A stretch of 50,634 nt of DNA from an uncultured Methanobrevibacter sp. (GCF_902764455.1 NZ_CACWVY010000012.1:1-50634); one strand, 5' to 3'. Counted from the first letter of the stretch, positions 6,705 to 15,937 are shown. Notes: a model not told the origin generated them from the letters alone. Translations and numbers: made by a program.

Positions 6705-6795
6705 ATTCAAAAGTGACAGAATATCTCCGATTGAAGACATTGACAAATTCACAGAAGGCCAAAAGCAGTTCGATGACCCATTATATTTAAATTAA
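6685..6795 (+). other. Short frame overlapping the end of the TM2-like gene, possible remnant
   Basis: An ATG at 6685 opens a 36-residue frame whose later part (SDRISPIEDIDKFTEGQKQF) is acidic and protein-like, ending with TAA at 6793. There is no ribosome binding site and it overlaps the previous gene in another frame. It may be the tail of a lost gene or a frameshifted C-terminal end. I cannot name it. Confidence 0.2.
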
Positions 6796-6979
6796 TCTAT
6801 ATCTTGACGGGATTAACAATCAGAATCTGACACATCCATTAAAATAATAATATTTACCGCCAACCATACAGAAGTTAAAAAATAAAACTAGCAAAATTAT
6901 TTATCGAAAATTAAATTTAATACAAGAGAAAAGCATGCGAAATATCGCAGTTACAAAATCGCTTAAAAAGAAAAAAATT

Positions 6980-7000
6980 GAAGATAGGTTAACTATCTTC
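6980..7000 (-). terminator. Hairpin overlapping the stop of the symporter gene
   Basis: Perfect 8-base arms GAAGATAG and CTATCTTC around GTTAA. The hairpin contains the stop codon and is followed on the minus strand by CAATTTTTTTC. Confidence 0.6.
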
Positions 7001-8449
7001 TTCCGGTTGTTTAATCCTTGTCATGAAATATGCAACGGCCATAACTGAAGCAATAATAATCAAATCAATTATAATTTCAAATGATTTGGCAGTTGAAAAG
7101 AGTTTTATAATACCAGAAACCCACATTATGATTAAAACAATCGGCAATAAATATTTAATAATAAAAGTCCATGTTTTACCGACAGTAAATGTTGATGATT
7201 CGTTTAAAACATCCAAGAAGCGATCAACACCATATACCCATGCAAATATTATACATTGAACAGCAATTAAAATCAATATTCCAAACTCATTTACAAACGA
7301 ATCGACAATACCGACAAGATAACTGCTGATTCCGGTTGTCAGTAAAAGTGAAAATGCACAACCAATAATCGCCAGAACAGTTGCGGTCCTTTTACGTGAC
7401 CAGTCAAGTTTTTCGGCTGTTGAATTCAACATCGGCTCCAAAAATCCAAGTGCTGAAGTGACCCCTGCAAACAAAATAGCAAGGAACAGCAATGGTGCCA
7501 ATATACGACCAATAGGACCCATAATATTGAAAATCATTGGAAATACAACAAAAATCAAACCGGTACCTTCAGTTACCAGCTGAGTCATCGGAGTTCCGGC
7601 CGTCACTGACATGTAACCTAAAATTGAAAATACTCCGAATGCAGTACAGATTTCAAACAGAGAGTTGGATGCAACAACAATCAAAACATTATCAATCAGT
7701 TTTGAGTTTTCAGGCAGATAGCTTGCATAGGTAATTGCAATAGCCTGACCCATACTCAGTGAGAAAATAATCTGGGCAAAAGCGGCAAGCCATATATTTA
7801 CATCTGCAAGTCTGCCCCAATCGGGAGTAAGCAATGTATTGATACCTAAACCTGCACCAGGCAGTGTCAACGCATAAACGATGATAATTCCCATTATTAT
7901 AAATAAAGCAGGAATCATGATTTTTGAAACCTTACCTATGCCCTTATCTACATCTCTATTTGCTATGAACCATATTATAACCCACAAAATCAAAACGCCA
8001 ACTGTTGTTGGAATAAGCAAAAATCCTGCGTTGGACAGATTGGAACTTCCACCAACATTTTGAACAAAGTAAGCTGCTGTATCAGTTCCCCAATTGAAGG
8101 TAAAACTGGCCAGAAGGTAAATCAAATCCCAGCTTAAAATCACCATATAATAAATAGTTACTATAAACACAAAAAGAACTAAAGCCCAAGCAACAAACTC
8201 ATATTTCGGATTGATTTTCCGCATTATATTCGAGAAAGAATCCTTGAAGCTAAATCCCACACCATACTCCAAAATTAAAAAAGGAATTCCCATAATAGCT
8301 ATTGCTATAAGATATGGAATAAAAAAAGTTCCTCCACCATTAGAATAAAGCACATAGCTGAAACGCCAAATGTTACCTAATCCGACAGCGGCTCCAATCA
8401 TAGCAAAAATAAATGATAATGACGAATCCCATTGTGAATGTCTAGACAT
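6989..8449 (-). CDS. Sodium-dependent transporter of the NSS (SNF) family
   Basis: A 486-residue membrane protein with about 11-12 hydrophobic segments. The N-terminus carries the family signature GAAVGLGNIWRFSYV (about 18-32) and NGGGTFFIPY in the first helices, which form the sodium and substrate site in LeuT-like proteins. The length fits archaeal and bacterial NSS members (450-500). It probably moves an amino acid or similar small molecule into the cell with sodium; the substrate cannot be told from sequence. Start ATG 8449 begins MSRHSQWDSS, the normal short N-tail. It is divergent from the small gene at 8501 with only 51 bases between, so the two promoters must overlap. Confidence 0.9.
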   Translation of the reverse strand: MSRHSQWDSSLSFIFAMIGAAVGLGNIWRFSYVLYSNGGGTFFIPYLIAIAIMGIPFLILEYGVGFSFKDSFSNIMRKINPKYEFVAWALVLFVFIVTIYYMVILSWDLIYLLASFTFNWGTDTAAYFVQNVGGSSNLSNAGFLLIPTTVGVLILWVIIWFIANRDVDKGIGKVSKIMIPALFIIMGIIIVYALTLPGAGLGINTLLTPDWGRLADVNIWLAAFAQIIFSLSMGQAIAITYASYLPENSKLIDNVLIVVASNSLFEICTAFGVFSILGYMSVTAGTPMTQLVTEGTGLIFVVFPMIFNIMGPIGRILAPLLFLAILFAGVTSALGFLEPMLNSTAEKLDWSRKRTATVLAIIGCAFSLLLTTGISSYLVGIVDSFVNEFGILILIAVQCIIFAWVYGVDRFLDVLNESSTFTVGKTWTFIIKYLLPIVLIIMWVSGIIKLFSTAKSFEIIIDLIIIASVMAVAYFMTRIKQPEEDS

Positions 8450-8500
8450 AATAAATATTTTTATTAAAAGATATATAATAAAGTTTACATATTAATTGTA

Positions 8501-8878
8501 ATGAATGTTTTTGACAAATTTTTAATGGGAGACACATCAGACATAAACTGGTGTTTTGAAAACAGGCACTTTATTGAACGACTCGACGAAAATGGAATTT
8601 CAAGGAAATACATTGTCGATTGTCTTTTAAATGAAGAACCCGTCAGCTGGGAGCATGTTGAAAGGGAAAAGTATGCTGCAGTATTTAAGGCACCACCTTC
8701 AAAGGACTATAAGGAAATCAGAGTACTCATGGCCTGCAGCGGCAACTCAATTGATCTTATTACCGTTATGAGAAACAACGAAACAACAACTAATCGCCAG
8801 AATAAGCAGTACCAATCAGAAAAAAAGAAAAATATAGAAAAAAAGCGTTTAAAAGCCTTATCAAAAAGAAAATGGTAA
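8501..8878 (+). CDS. Conserved small protein, possibly DUF4258-like
   Basis: A 125-residue soluble protein. The first part has RHFIERLDENGISRKYIVDC and then EEPVSWEHVEREKYAAVFK and RVLMACSGNSIDLITVM, a helix followed by beta strands. This resembles DUF4258-type domains, which are related to small RNase-like toxin folds. The last 35 residues are Gln/Lys-rich and very basic, perhaps contacting nucleic acid. There is no partner antitoxin gene next to it. ATG 8501 begins MNVFDKF. Family assignment is tentative, function unknown. Confidence 0.6.
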   Translation: MNVFDKFLMGDTSDINWCFENRHFIERLDENGISRKYIVDCLLNEEPVSWEHVEREKYAAVFKAPPSKDYKEIRVLMACSGNSIDLITVMRNNETTTNRQNKQYQSEKKKNIEKKRLKALSKRKW

Positions 8879-8900
8879 CAATAAGGATTAAACCTTATTG
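8879..8900. terminator. Hairpin between convergent genes
   Basis: Perfect 8-base arms CAATAAGG and CCTTATTG around ATTAAA sit between the stop of the gene at 8501-8878 and within the stop region of the gene at 8888-10372. It could serve both directions. Confidence 0.5.
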
Positions 8901-10372
8901 AAATCTAATAATTTTGTAAGTCCCATCCTGAACAATAAAACACCTTTTGCTCCTCCGCTTTTAGCAGCCTGAGCATCTTTTAAAAGCTGAGAATATGACA
9001 GAGGTTTAGGATTGCTTTCAGACTTATATGTCTGAAGACCTGTCCATATCTGGGCACCATTGGAATCAAATACCAAGGCATTTGTAACGTATTGAATCCA
9101 TGAGGTTGTTTTACCGTAATTTCCTTTATAAGCCATCGGAATAATGACATCAAGGTATTTGCTCATTGTAGGAACATCCTGACCGTAATAGTATTCAAGT
9201 GCGCCCGGTTCAGGCATTACTGATGCTGAAATAATGCAGTTCGGCTGAACCTTTCTTACTTCCACACAGACCTTTTTGACAAAGTAGTTGATGGCCTTTA
9301 CGGAATAATCATAATTGTAAGCTGTTCCGGCATATCTTACATAATCCAGATGAACTCCGGCAACACCCTTAATTTTCGCATAACTTTTAGCCAGTTCAAT
9401 TTTCTTGTTCATGTAGCCGTATTTATAAATGCCGTCCTTACCTACAGGAACATGCCATTTTCCGTCATAGAACACCTGCATCCAAATATGAACTTTCATT
9501 CCATACTTATTTGCATTGCTGATCCATGATGTTACTGTTTTTTTACCGAAAACATCTATAGCATAGGAGTGAAGGAAAATATGTTTGGTTCCTTTTGATT
9601 TAAGTGTTTTTAAATTAACACTTTTCATGTCAGATCCCCACATCCAGTATCCGTTGCCTTTCGGTAGGGAAGCCTTTACCTTAATATAAGTGTAGCCCTT
9701 TGAAGAAAGATAAGGACTGTTTGCCTTGAATGAATATGAAACCTTACGTGTACCTTTTTTTAAACTTAAAAATGCCTGAGCATATCCTCTTGAGTCAGTA
9801 ACTGCTTTATGAGATTTTCCATTAGCCACAATAGTTACCTGCTGGTTTTTTACTGCAGCCCCGGAACTTGTAAGAAGACGGACAATAAAGACTGATTTTG
9901 AGCCCTGTCTGTAGTTGATGTCCTTATCAGCAACCTTAAAGACTGTTTTAACAGGATCCTTTACAGTAATTGTGGAAGTTCCGTTTGAAGGAGAATAAAT
10001 TTCATCTCCTAAAAAGGCGAAAGTTGCTTTGTAGGTTCCTTTGGCAAGCTTTACATTCACTTTGGCTTGTCCGTTAGAATCTGTGGTCCTTTTATAGTCA
10101 ATTTTATTGATATTTATTGAAACAGGTTTTGATGCAAGAGCAGTGCCGTTTGATGTTAATGTCACTGTAAACTCTGTTGAAAATGATTCATAACCTGTCG
10201 TAGGTTTTGCTGAAATTTCACTGTCATTTAAATCATCAACAACAGAATTATCTTCCGCTAAAATATCGCCGCCATCCGCTTCAGCCACATCTGTTATGTT
10301 TTCTGCGGCCGAAACGGCTGAAAGGGATACGAGCGTTAACGCCAATATTAAAAAAATTACTAATTTTCTCAT
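8888..10372 (-). CDS. Secreted Ig-like repeat protein with C-terminal glycosidase-like TIM-barrel domain
   Basis: 494 residues. The signal peptide is about 1-22 (MRKLVIFLILALTLVSLSAV). Two Ig-like (Big-type) repeats follow at about 57-138 and 143-233, each with the TDSNGQA or TDSRGYA turn. The C-terminal domain (about 240-494) resembles the putative glycoside hydrolase family DUF4015/GHL10. It has GYWMWGSDM, KVHIWMQVFYDG, GVAGVHLDYVRYAGT, SVMPEPGALEYYYGQD and VIIPMAYKGNYG. D343 in HLDYVRY and E388 in MPEPG are candidate catalytic acids. It probably cuts or binds an outer polysaccharide, possibly pseudomurein or a partner cell's glycan (inference). ATG 10372 has GGGTGAT upstream. It forms a tandem pair with the paralogue 10 bases upstream. 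Confidence 0.78.
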   Translation of the reverse strand: MRKLVIFLILALTLVSLSAVSAAENITDVAEADGGDILAEDNSVVDDLNDSEISAKPTTGYESFSTEFTVTLTSNGTALASKPVSININKIDYKRTTDSNGQAKVNVKLAKGTYKATFAFLGDEIYSPSNGTSTITVKDPVKTVFKVADKDINYRQGSKSVFIVRLLTSSGAAVKNQQVTIVANGKSHKAVTDSRGYAQAFLSLKKGTRKVSYSFKANSPYLSSKGYTYIKVKASLPKGNGYWMWGSDMKSVNLKTLKSKGTKHIFLHSYAIDVFGKKTVTSWISNANKYGMKVHIWMQVFYDGKWHVPVGKDGIYKYGYMNKKIELAKSYAKIKGVAGVHLDYVRYAGTAYNYDYSVKAINYFVKKVCVEVRKVQPNCIISASVMPEPGALEYYYGQDVPTMSKYLDVIIPMAYKGNYGKTTSWIQYVTNALVFDSNGAQIWTGLQTYKSESNPKPLSYSQLLKDAQAAKSGGAKGVLLFRMGLTKLLDFNKV

Positions 10373-10382
10373 TTAATCACCC

Positions 10383-12212
10383 TTAAAGAGTATCAAAGTC
10401 AAATAAATTGAATAATGAATATCTGAATACTATTATACCGTCAGCTCCGCCATATCCTGCATTGACAGCATCGTTTTTAAGCTCGGAAGCAGGCAATTTA
10501 TTGACATTGCTGTCAGATCTATAGCCCTGAAGACCTGTCCATACCTGTGCTCCATTTGACTGGGATACCAATGTTGAGGTCACTGATTTAATCCATGAAG
10601 TTGTCTGACCGTAATTTCCCTTATATATCATAGGAACAATAGCATCAAGGTATTTGGTTAATGTAGGAATGTCCTGACCATAATAATACACATTTGAAGA
10701 CACTTCCGGCATGACCGCTGCAGTAACCAGAAGCTTTGGATTGAGAGCGTGCAACTCATTGCAGACTTTCTTTGTAAAGTAATTGATAGCTTCAACACCG
10801 TTGGAATGCTTATATGCAGTTCCAGGGAATCTCAAGTAGTCAAAGTGAATTCCTGCAACGCCGTCTATTTGAGCATAGCTTTTTGCTTCCTTAATAACAG
10901 AGTTGAAATAACTGTATTTGTATGATCCGTCATCATTTACCGGAGAAATCCAGTTTCCTCCTGAATAGAAGGCCTGCATCCATATATGAACCTTGATTCC
11001 CAGTTTCTTAGCCTGTGTTGCAAAGCTGGCCACAGCACTTTTTCCATGAAGTTCAACAGCATAGAAGTTTAAGAATATCTGATTTACTCCATATTTTGCC
11101 ATAGTTTTCAAGTCAACATTATACATGTCTGCACCAAAGAGCCAGAAACCGTTGTTGACTGGTCCGCTGGATTTTACCTTTATGGTAAATGTCTTTACAG
11201 ATTTTTTATAGGTTTTAGCAGCATAGTATGCGGCTACCTTAAGAGAATATTTTCCCTGATTTAACTTAATATTGATTGAAGCCATACCATTTTTGTCTGT
11301 TTTAACTTTGTAGACTTTTCCGTTAAGCTTGAACACAATTATTTTGCCAGCTATAGGATTATTTCGAGCATCCACATGTTTAATTTTAAATACATCAGCA
11401 GTCTTATGAATATAGACTCTATCAGTCTGTTTTATGATGTTTGTAGGCATTCCCTGCCTGACAGATATCTTGGATGTGCCGCTTGCATAATGGGCATTCT
11501 TGATAGAATAAAACTTGTATTTTATTGCATATGTTCCCTTGCCACAGTTGATATTTAAAAATGCCTGACCTTTGGAATTGGTGGTCTTTTTATAGGTTTT
11601 GCCCTTGAAATTAAAAACTACCTGTTTATTTGGAACAGGTATTCCGTCAACAGTTAAGGTGACCATATAAGGATTTTTTACACCTTTATATGCAATATAG
11701 TTTGAACCCTTGATTTTTGAGACGGTATCCCCAACAATGGTTATTATTTTAGAACCGGATGTTTTTGTATATCCGTCAACCTTAAAAAGATAGCTCAATT
11801 TGTATGTTCCTTTGGTATCACCAAGTTCATAAAAGATATATCCGTTGCGGTTTGTTGTCAGATTGGTAACTTTCTTATTGAAAGTAATCTGAACAGGCTT
11901 TTTGGAAATTCCTTTTCCTTTATCATCCAAAATCTGAATACAATATGTAGAATTTAAAGTGAATACCTCAGTAACTGTAGTTCTTGAATTTGCAGTTATT
12001 TTTTTGGTAGTAGATTTGGCGGATGCCTGCAAATTGTCTGAATTTTCTGATTGAAGCTTATCAGCATCATTTTCTGCACTTACAATTTGAGAATTCTCAT
12101 CATCCGCAGCTTGAATATTATCCGTCTGGTTTAAATCATTTGCACTGACTGCACCCAAACATAAAAGTACAGCTATAATCATGCAAATGAAGAATACCGA
12201 TTTATATTTGAT
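10383..12212 (-). CDS. Secreted Ig-like repeat protein with glycosidase-like domain (paralogue), unusual start
   Basis: Paralogue of 8888-10372 with three or four Ig-like repeats before the same C-terminal domain (GFWLFGADM, KVHIWMQAFYSGG, GVAGIHFDYLRFPGT, AVMPEVSSNVYYYGQD, VPMIYKGNYG). The start is odd. The frame is open to a GTG at 12248, but a strong GGGGTGAT lies inside that extension. The codon where ATG is expected (12210-12212) reads ATC, followed by KYKSVFFICMIIAVLLCLG, a perfect signal peptide. So it either starts at ATC, has a mutated ATG, or uses the GTG. I give the end at the ATC; with the GTG it would reach 12248 (621 residues). Function as for its neighbour. Confidence 0.72.
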   Translation of the reverse strand: MKYKSVFFICMIIAVLLCLGAVSANDLNQTDNIQAADDENSQIVSAENDADKLQSENSDNLQASAKSTTKKITANSRTTVTEVFTLNSTYCIQILDDKGKGISKKPVQITFNKKVTNLTTNRNGYIFYELGDTKGTYKLSYLFKVDGYTKTSGSKIITIVGDTVSKIKGSNYIAYKGVKNPYMVTLTVDGIPVPNKQVVFNFKGKTYKKTTNSKGQAFLNINCGKGTYAIKYKFYSIKNAHYASGTSKISVRQGMPTNIIKQTDRVYIHKTADVFKIKHVDARNNPIAGKIIVFKLNGKVYKVKTDKNGMASINIKLNQGKYSLKVAAYYAAKTYKKSVKTFTIKVKSSGPVNNGFWLFGADMYNVDLKTMAKYGVNQIFLNFYAVELHGKSAVASFATQAKKLGIKVHIWMQAFYSGGNWISPVNDDGSYKYSYFNSVIKEAKSYAQIDGVAGIHFDYLRFPGTAYKHSNGVEAINYFTKKVCNELHALNPKLLVTAAVMPEVSSNVYYYGQDIPTLTKYLDAIVPMIYKGNYGQTTSWIKSVTSTLVSQSNGAQVWTGLQGYRSDSNVNKLPASELKNDAVNAGYGGADGIIVFRYSLFNLFDFDTL

Positions 12213-12304
12213 TTTATCACCCCTAATTGAATATAAAAAATATTCCACTCTAATATTTGTAATATAAATATAAATTTTTAATACCTTATAAAGTTTTTTA
12301 TTGC

Positions 12305-13924
12305 TTATTCTGCCTCCAATGCCTCATCTTCGGAGAATAATTGGTTTAACATCCAATCTGCATCATATTCTTTAATATCATCATATCCTTGGCCGACACC
12401 TAAAAACATGATAGGCTTTTTGATGACATAACCAATGGATAAAGATGCTCCTCCCTTACTGTCAGCGTCAGCTTTAGTTAAAATTACTCCGTCAATGTCA
12501 ATAGCATCATTGAACTTTTTAGCCTGTTCTGTTGCATCATTACCGGTTAAAGCATCACCAACGAATATCACCAAATCAGGATTTGAAACTCTCTTAATCT
12601 TTTTCATTTCATCCATAAGGTTGGTATTAGTCTGCATTCTACCTGCAGTATCTATTAACACAAGTTCTTTTCCTTGAGCTCTTGCATGCTCGACAGCATC
12701 ATATGCAACCGCAGCAGGGTCAGATCCTTTTTTGTGCTTGATGATTTTTACACCAACATTATCAGCGTGATAAGTTACCTGTTCAATAGCACCTGCCCTG
12801 AATGTATCGGAAGCTGCAATTACAGGAGTGTAACCTTTTTTAAGATAGTAATTAGCCAATTTTCCGATTGTGGTTGTTTTCCCGGTTCCGTTGATTCCGA
12901 CAAACATTACAACAAGAGGTTCGCCTTGGGCCTTTTTCTCTTCAATCATTTCTGTCATTGATTTGCCCGGAATGTCAATGATATCTGCAACGGTATCTTT
13001 TAAAGCATTGTATGTTAATTCTGTAATGTCATTGCTTCTTTTTACTTTCTTACCGACAAGGTTATTTTTAACACCGTCTACAACTTCTGTAGCTACTTCC
13101 ATAGCTACATCCCCTTGGAGAAGTTCCATTTCAAGTTCAAAGAGAATGTCTTCGACGTGTTTTTCCTGAATGGTTTTTTCACGAACAAAGGAGAATATTC
13201 CTCCAGAAGCTTCGCCGTCAGCAGAAATATCGTCCTTATTCTTATTTCTGCTCCAGAAGTGAGATTTTTTCTCTTCTTCATCCTCTTCAACTTCTTCAGA
13301 GTCATTTTCTTCTACATCATCATCTTTATCTTTGTTCCTGCTCCAGAAGTGAGATTTTTTCTCTTCTTTGACCTCTTCTGCTTCTTCATCTTCTTCTACA
13401 TCATCCTCAACGTCCTCTTCAGCATCATCATCTGAAGATTTTCTGCCGAAACTCCAGAAGCGGGATTTTTTCTCTTCTTTAACTTCTTCAACTTCTTCAT
13501 CAGAAGTTTCTTCACCGGCAACCTCAACTTCTTCTGTAACCTCATCAGAAGTCTCATCATCATCAATTTCAGCTTCCTCATCGAAAGCATCTTCAGCAGC
13601 AACTTCAACTTCCTCATCTAAAACTTCTTCAGCAGCAACTTCGGCTTCTTCCACATCATCATCCTCAGATTCTTTTTCATCATCTGAGGATTTTTTGCCT
13701 AAACTCCAGAATCCTGATTTTTTCTCTTCTTTAACTTCTTCATCAGGAGTTTCCTCTTTAACTTCCTCTTGAGTTTCTTCTTCTTTTTTCCTGCCGAATG
13801 AGAAAAATGAAAATCTGGTACCTTTTTCTTCCTGAAGGTTATCCTCTTGTTCTGCTTCTTCTTTGAGTTCTTCTTCCAGTTTTTCACTTGTACGTGAAAA
13901 TTTCTTTTTTAATGATTCAAACAA
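12305..13924 (-). CDS. ftsY: Signal recognition particle receptor FtsY with very long acidic repeat extension
   Basis: 539 residues. The C-terminal part (about 250-535) is the NG GTPase that docks the SRP-ribosome complex at the membrane: GINGTGKTT (343-351), DTFRAGA (373-379), DTAGR (425-429), TKAD (483-486). The N-terminal 240 residues are extremely acidic. They contain five spaced modules of the form KKS-x-FWS followed by basic residues (about 38-46, 69-77, 153-161, 189-197, 219-227). These aromatic-basic pieces could act as membrane contacts, as the FtsY A domain does in bacteria (inference). The start is TTG at 13922-13924 after GGTGGGG. It is the last gene of the translation cluster, downstream of pfdA. 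Confidence 0.95.
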   Translation of the reverse strand: MFESLKKKFSRTSEKLEEELKEEAEQEDNLQEEKGTRFSFFSFGRKKEEETQEEVKEETPDEEVKEEKKSGFWSLGKKSSDDEKESEDDDVEEAEVAAEEVLDEEVEVAAEDAFDEEAEIDDDETSDEVTEEVEVAGEETSDEEVEEVKEEKKSRFWSFGRKSSDDDAEEDVEDDVEEDEEAEEVKEEKKSHFWSRNKDKDDDVEENDSEEVEEDEEEKKSHFWSRNKNKDDISADGEASGGIFSFVREKTIQEKHVEDILFELEMELLQGDVAMEVATEVVDGVKNNLVGKKVKRSNDITELTYNALKDTVADIIDIPGKSMTEMIEEKKAQGEPLVVMFVGINGTGKTTTIGKLANYYLKKGYTPVIAASDTFRAGAIEQVTYHADNVGVKIIKHKKGSDPAAVAYDAVEHARAQGKELVLIDTAGRMQTNTNLMDEMKKIKRVSNPDLVIFVGDALTGNDATEQAKKFNDAIDIDGVILTKADADSKGGASLSIGYVIKKPIMFLGVGQGYDDIKEYDADWMLNQLFSEDEALEAE

Positions 13925-14084
13925 AATAACCCCACCTTTTCAGTTTAGTTAAAAATTTAATTATTTATATTTATATTTTTCATAGTATTTAAAAAAGAAG
14001 TTAAAAAAAGGATATTTTTCAAAAAAAATAATTTGTCAATAATAAATTTAAAAAAAATAGAAAAAAGAAAAAATTGTAAAATAT

Positions 14085-14519
14085 CTATCCCATCTGGGTC
14101 ATGTTGCCCTGAGCTGCAGCTGCAATTTGCTCAGCCTGAGCCTGAAGAGATCCGACAATGTCTGTGCATTGCTGTAAGTTAGCAAGCATTTTATCCAAAC
14201 TGTCTTTTAAATCTTCTTTCTGACCTGTGAGAATTTCACGAGCTCCTTCAGCATCCTTTTTAATAGCGATGCCGGAACCGATACTTACAATAATTTCGTC
14301 AGTACTTTTAATTTCTCCTTTAATGAAAGAACCAGCACCTACAGGAACAAAAGCTTCAACAGATTCTTTTCCTTCAATATCTTCTAAAGTTGAAAATAAT
14401 GCGTCAACTTCAGCAATGGAAGTCTGAATCATGTCAATCTGTTGTTGAATTAATTCAGCTTGTTGTCTGTATGCGTTAATTTCATTAAGAAGACTGTTTA
14501 ATCTTTGCTGATCTTCCAT
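14085..14519 (-). CDS. pfdA: Prefoldin subunit alpha
   Basis: 144 residues, the usual length. The fold is visible as an N-terminal coiled coil (about 1-45, QQRLNSLLNEINAYRQQAEL), a small beta part with the family motif VPVGAGSFIKGEI, and a C-terminal coiled coil (about 95-140). Two alpha and four beta subunits form the hexamer that hands unfolded proteins to the thermosome. The ATG at 14519 follows GGTGT. It lies between rpl18a and ftsY, the standard order in Methanobacteriales, and is likely cotranscribed with them. Confidence 0.95.
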   Translation of the reverse strand: MEDQQRLNSLLNEINAYRQQAELIQQQIDMIQTSIAEVDALFSTLEDIEGKESVEAFVPVGAGSFIKGEIKSTDEIIVSIGSGIAIKKDAEGAREILTGQKEDLKDSLDKMLANLQQCTDIVGSLQAQAEQIAAAAQGNMTQMG

Positions 14520-14535
14520 AGTTACACCAACGTGC

Positions 14536-14760
14536 CTATAAAATTTCTTTTACAATAGGGTCTTCGACATCTTCAGGAGCAATTTCTTCAATGGATTTGA
14601 TAGAAATCTGGTTCCTGTTAATACCATGTTTACTGCCGAAACGGTCATAGATTTTTTGTTCTATGTCAGCTTCACAAGTAGCTTTGTATTCTTTAGTGAA
14701 TTCATGGTATTCATCACCCATTACAAAAGTACCTTTAACTCTGTAAATTTTTGTTATCAT
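14536..14760 (-). CDS. rpl18a: Large subunit ribosomal protein L18a (LX)
   Basis: 74 residues. MITKIYRVKGTF at the start, YHEFTKEY in the middle and KHGINRNQISIKSIEEI near the end match archaeal LX/L20a. Part of the 50S subunit. It sits between aIF6 and prefoldin alpha, 16 bases before pfdA, as in other methanogens. The ATG at 14760 is preceded by GAGGG. Confidence 0.95.
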   Translation of the reverse strand: MITKIYRVKGTFVMGDEYHEFTKEYKATCEADIEQKIYDRFGSKHGINRNQISIKSIEEIAPEDVEDPIVKEIL

Positions 14761-14784
14761 ATAAAATCCCTCATGATATATTAA

Positions 14785-15459
14785 TTAAAAATTATCATCC
14801 AAAAAGCCTAATGCTTCTTCAACTCTAGCCATTTCAGGACCAGTACTGTCTTTAGCTACAATTGCTCCATTGACATTTGCAATGGAACAGGCTCCTACTA
14901 AAGAAATACCTTTACCAACAGTACCAATATCTCCTTCAACACCAAATACTTTATGAGCGAAGTTAACTTCTGAGGAAGTGGCATTTTTGGTTATTAAAAA
15001 TCCTTTGTTTGTAACTTTGATTAAAGAACCAATGATATCAGTTCCTGCAATGGAACGTGCCTCTACATCAACGTCCAATGTATCGGCGATAATATTCTGT
15101 GCCTCTTCTGTTAAAAACGGACTTACAATTGCACCTGAGTCATTTGCCGCAATGATATTTCCAACAGCAGTGTAATGACCCGGAATGGTAGCAACTTTCA
15201 ATCCCAAATCTTCAAACTGTTTAACTTCTCTGTCAAGAACGTGTGGGGAAACAACGATACCGTTTGAATTAGCTACAGCTAAAGATCCGATAAGATTACT
15301 GCCTGAAACAGAAGATTTTACAATATCAACTTCCAATGTTTCCTTAATAATTTCAGCTTTTTCATCTATGAGATTATAAGGAACAATAGCTACATCATCA
15401 GTTGCAAGAATAAAAACTCCTATATTCGGATTTCCTACAATATCAACTCTTTTCAACAT
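14785..15459 (-). CDS. eif6: Translation initiation factor aIF6
   Basis: 224 residues, typical for aIF6, which binds the 50S subunit and keeps the subunits apart. The five-fold pseudo-symmetric repeat is visible as recurring motifs: GNPNIGVFILATDD, SVSGSNLIGSLAVANSNGIV, IPGHYTAVGNIIAANDSGAI, SIAGTDIIGSLIKVTNKGF and LVGACSIANVNGAI. The ATG at 15459 has GTGAGG upstream. It is downstream of the L39e and L31e genes and upstream of rpl18a in the same direction. Confidence 0.97.
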   Translation of the reverse strand: MLKRVDIVGNPNIGVFILATDDVAIVPYNLIDEKAEIIKETLEVDIVKSSVSGSNLIGSLAVANSNGIVVSPHVLDREVKQFEDLGLKVATIPGHYTAVGNIIAANDSGAIVSPFLTEEAQNIIADTLDVDVEARSIAGTDIIGSLIKVTNKGFLITKNATSSEVNFAHKVFGVEGDIGTVGKGISLVGACSIANVNGAIVAKDSTGPEMARVEEALGFLDDNF

Positions 15460-15504
15460 ATTGTTACCTCACATTGATCAAATATATGGCGAAGGTACTT
15501 ATAG

Positions 15505-15750
15505 CTATTCTGCTAAAGTAGCTTTCACTACACCATCATCATCTTTAACTGCTTTAACAGTGATTTTAGAAGGTATTTTTTGAATACCTCTTTCCCAAAT
15601 AGCATGATTGATAGATTCATCAATTTTAACTTCTTCAGCTTTCATGTGTTTGGTCAAGAAGTTTTTAACTTCTCTAATAGCTCTAGGAGCTCTGATAGTC
15701 CTTTTGACATTTTTTACATTTCTAAGTGGAATTGTGTAAACTCTTTCCAT
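15505..15750 (-). CDS. rpl31e: Large subunit ribosomal protein L31e
   Basis: 81 residues. [20 protein letters not shown], the helix with [12 protein letters not shown], and [18 protein letters not shown] are diagnostic of L31e, which lines the exit tunnel rim of the large subunit. The ATG at 15750 has AGAGGGG upstream. It lies 11 bases after the L39e stop. Confidence 0.97.
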   Translation of the reverse strand: MERVYTIPLRNVKNVKRTIRAPRAIREVKNFLTKHMKAEEVKIDESINHAIWERGIQKIPSKITVKAVKDDDGVVKATLAE

Positions 15751-15761
15751 TTTAACCCCTC

Positions 15762-15917
15762 TTATAATTTAAGACTGTTTCTTCTCCAATGTCTAGGTTT
15801 TGGTCTGTATCTAAGTTTACGGTTAGTTTTAGCATAAGCCCAGATTGGAATTCTCCTGTTTTGTTTATTTGCTTTTGCCATTCTTAATTTTTTAGCTAAT
15901 GGTTTATTTCTACTCAT
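15762..15917 (-). CDS. rpl39e: Large subunit ribosomal protein L39e
   Basis: A 51-residue very basic protein: [20 protein letters not shown], then [17 protein letters not shown] and the ending [13 protein letters not shown]. This is the full L39e, the smallest tunnel-wall protein of the large subunit. The ATG at 15915-15917 follows GGTGAG. It sits between the PP-loop gene (20 bases) and rpl31e (11 bases), as in other archaea. Confidence 0.97.
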   Translation of the reverse strand: MSRNKPLAKKLRMAKANKQNRRIPIWAYAKTNRKLRYRPKPRHWRRNSLKL

Positions 15918-15937
15918 TTTCTCACCTGTAATAATAA

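Noticed and set aside
13368-13772. Long Ser-rich plus-strand frame opposite ftsY
   Set aside because: It is the mirror of the Glu/Asp/Lys repeat codons of the ftsY extension; no start signal and low complexity.
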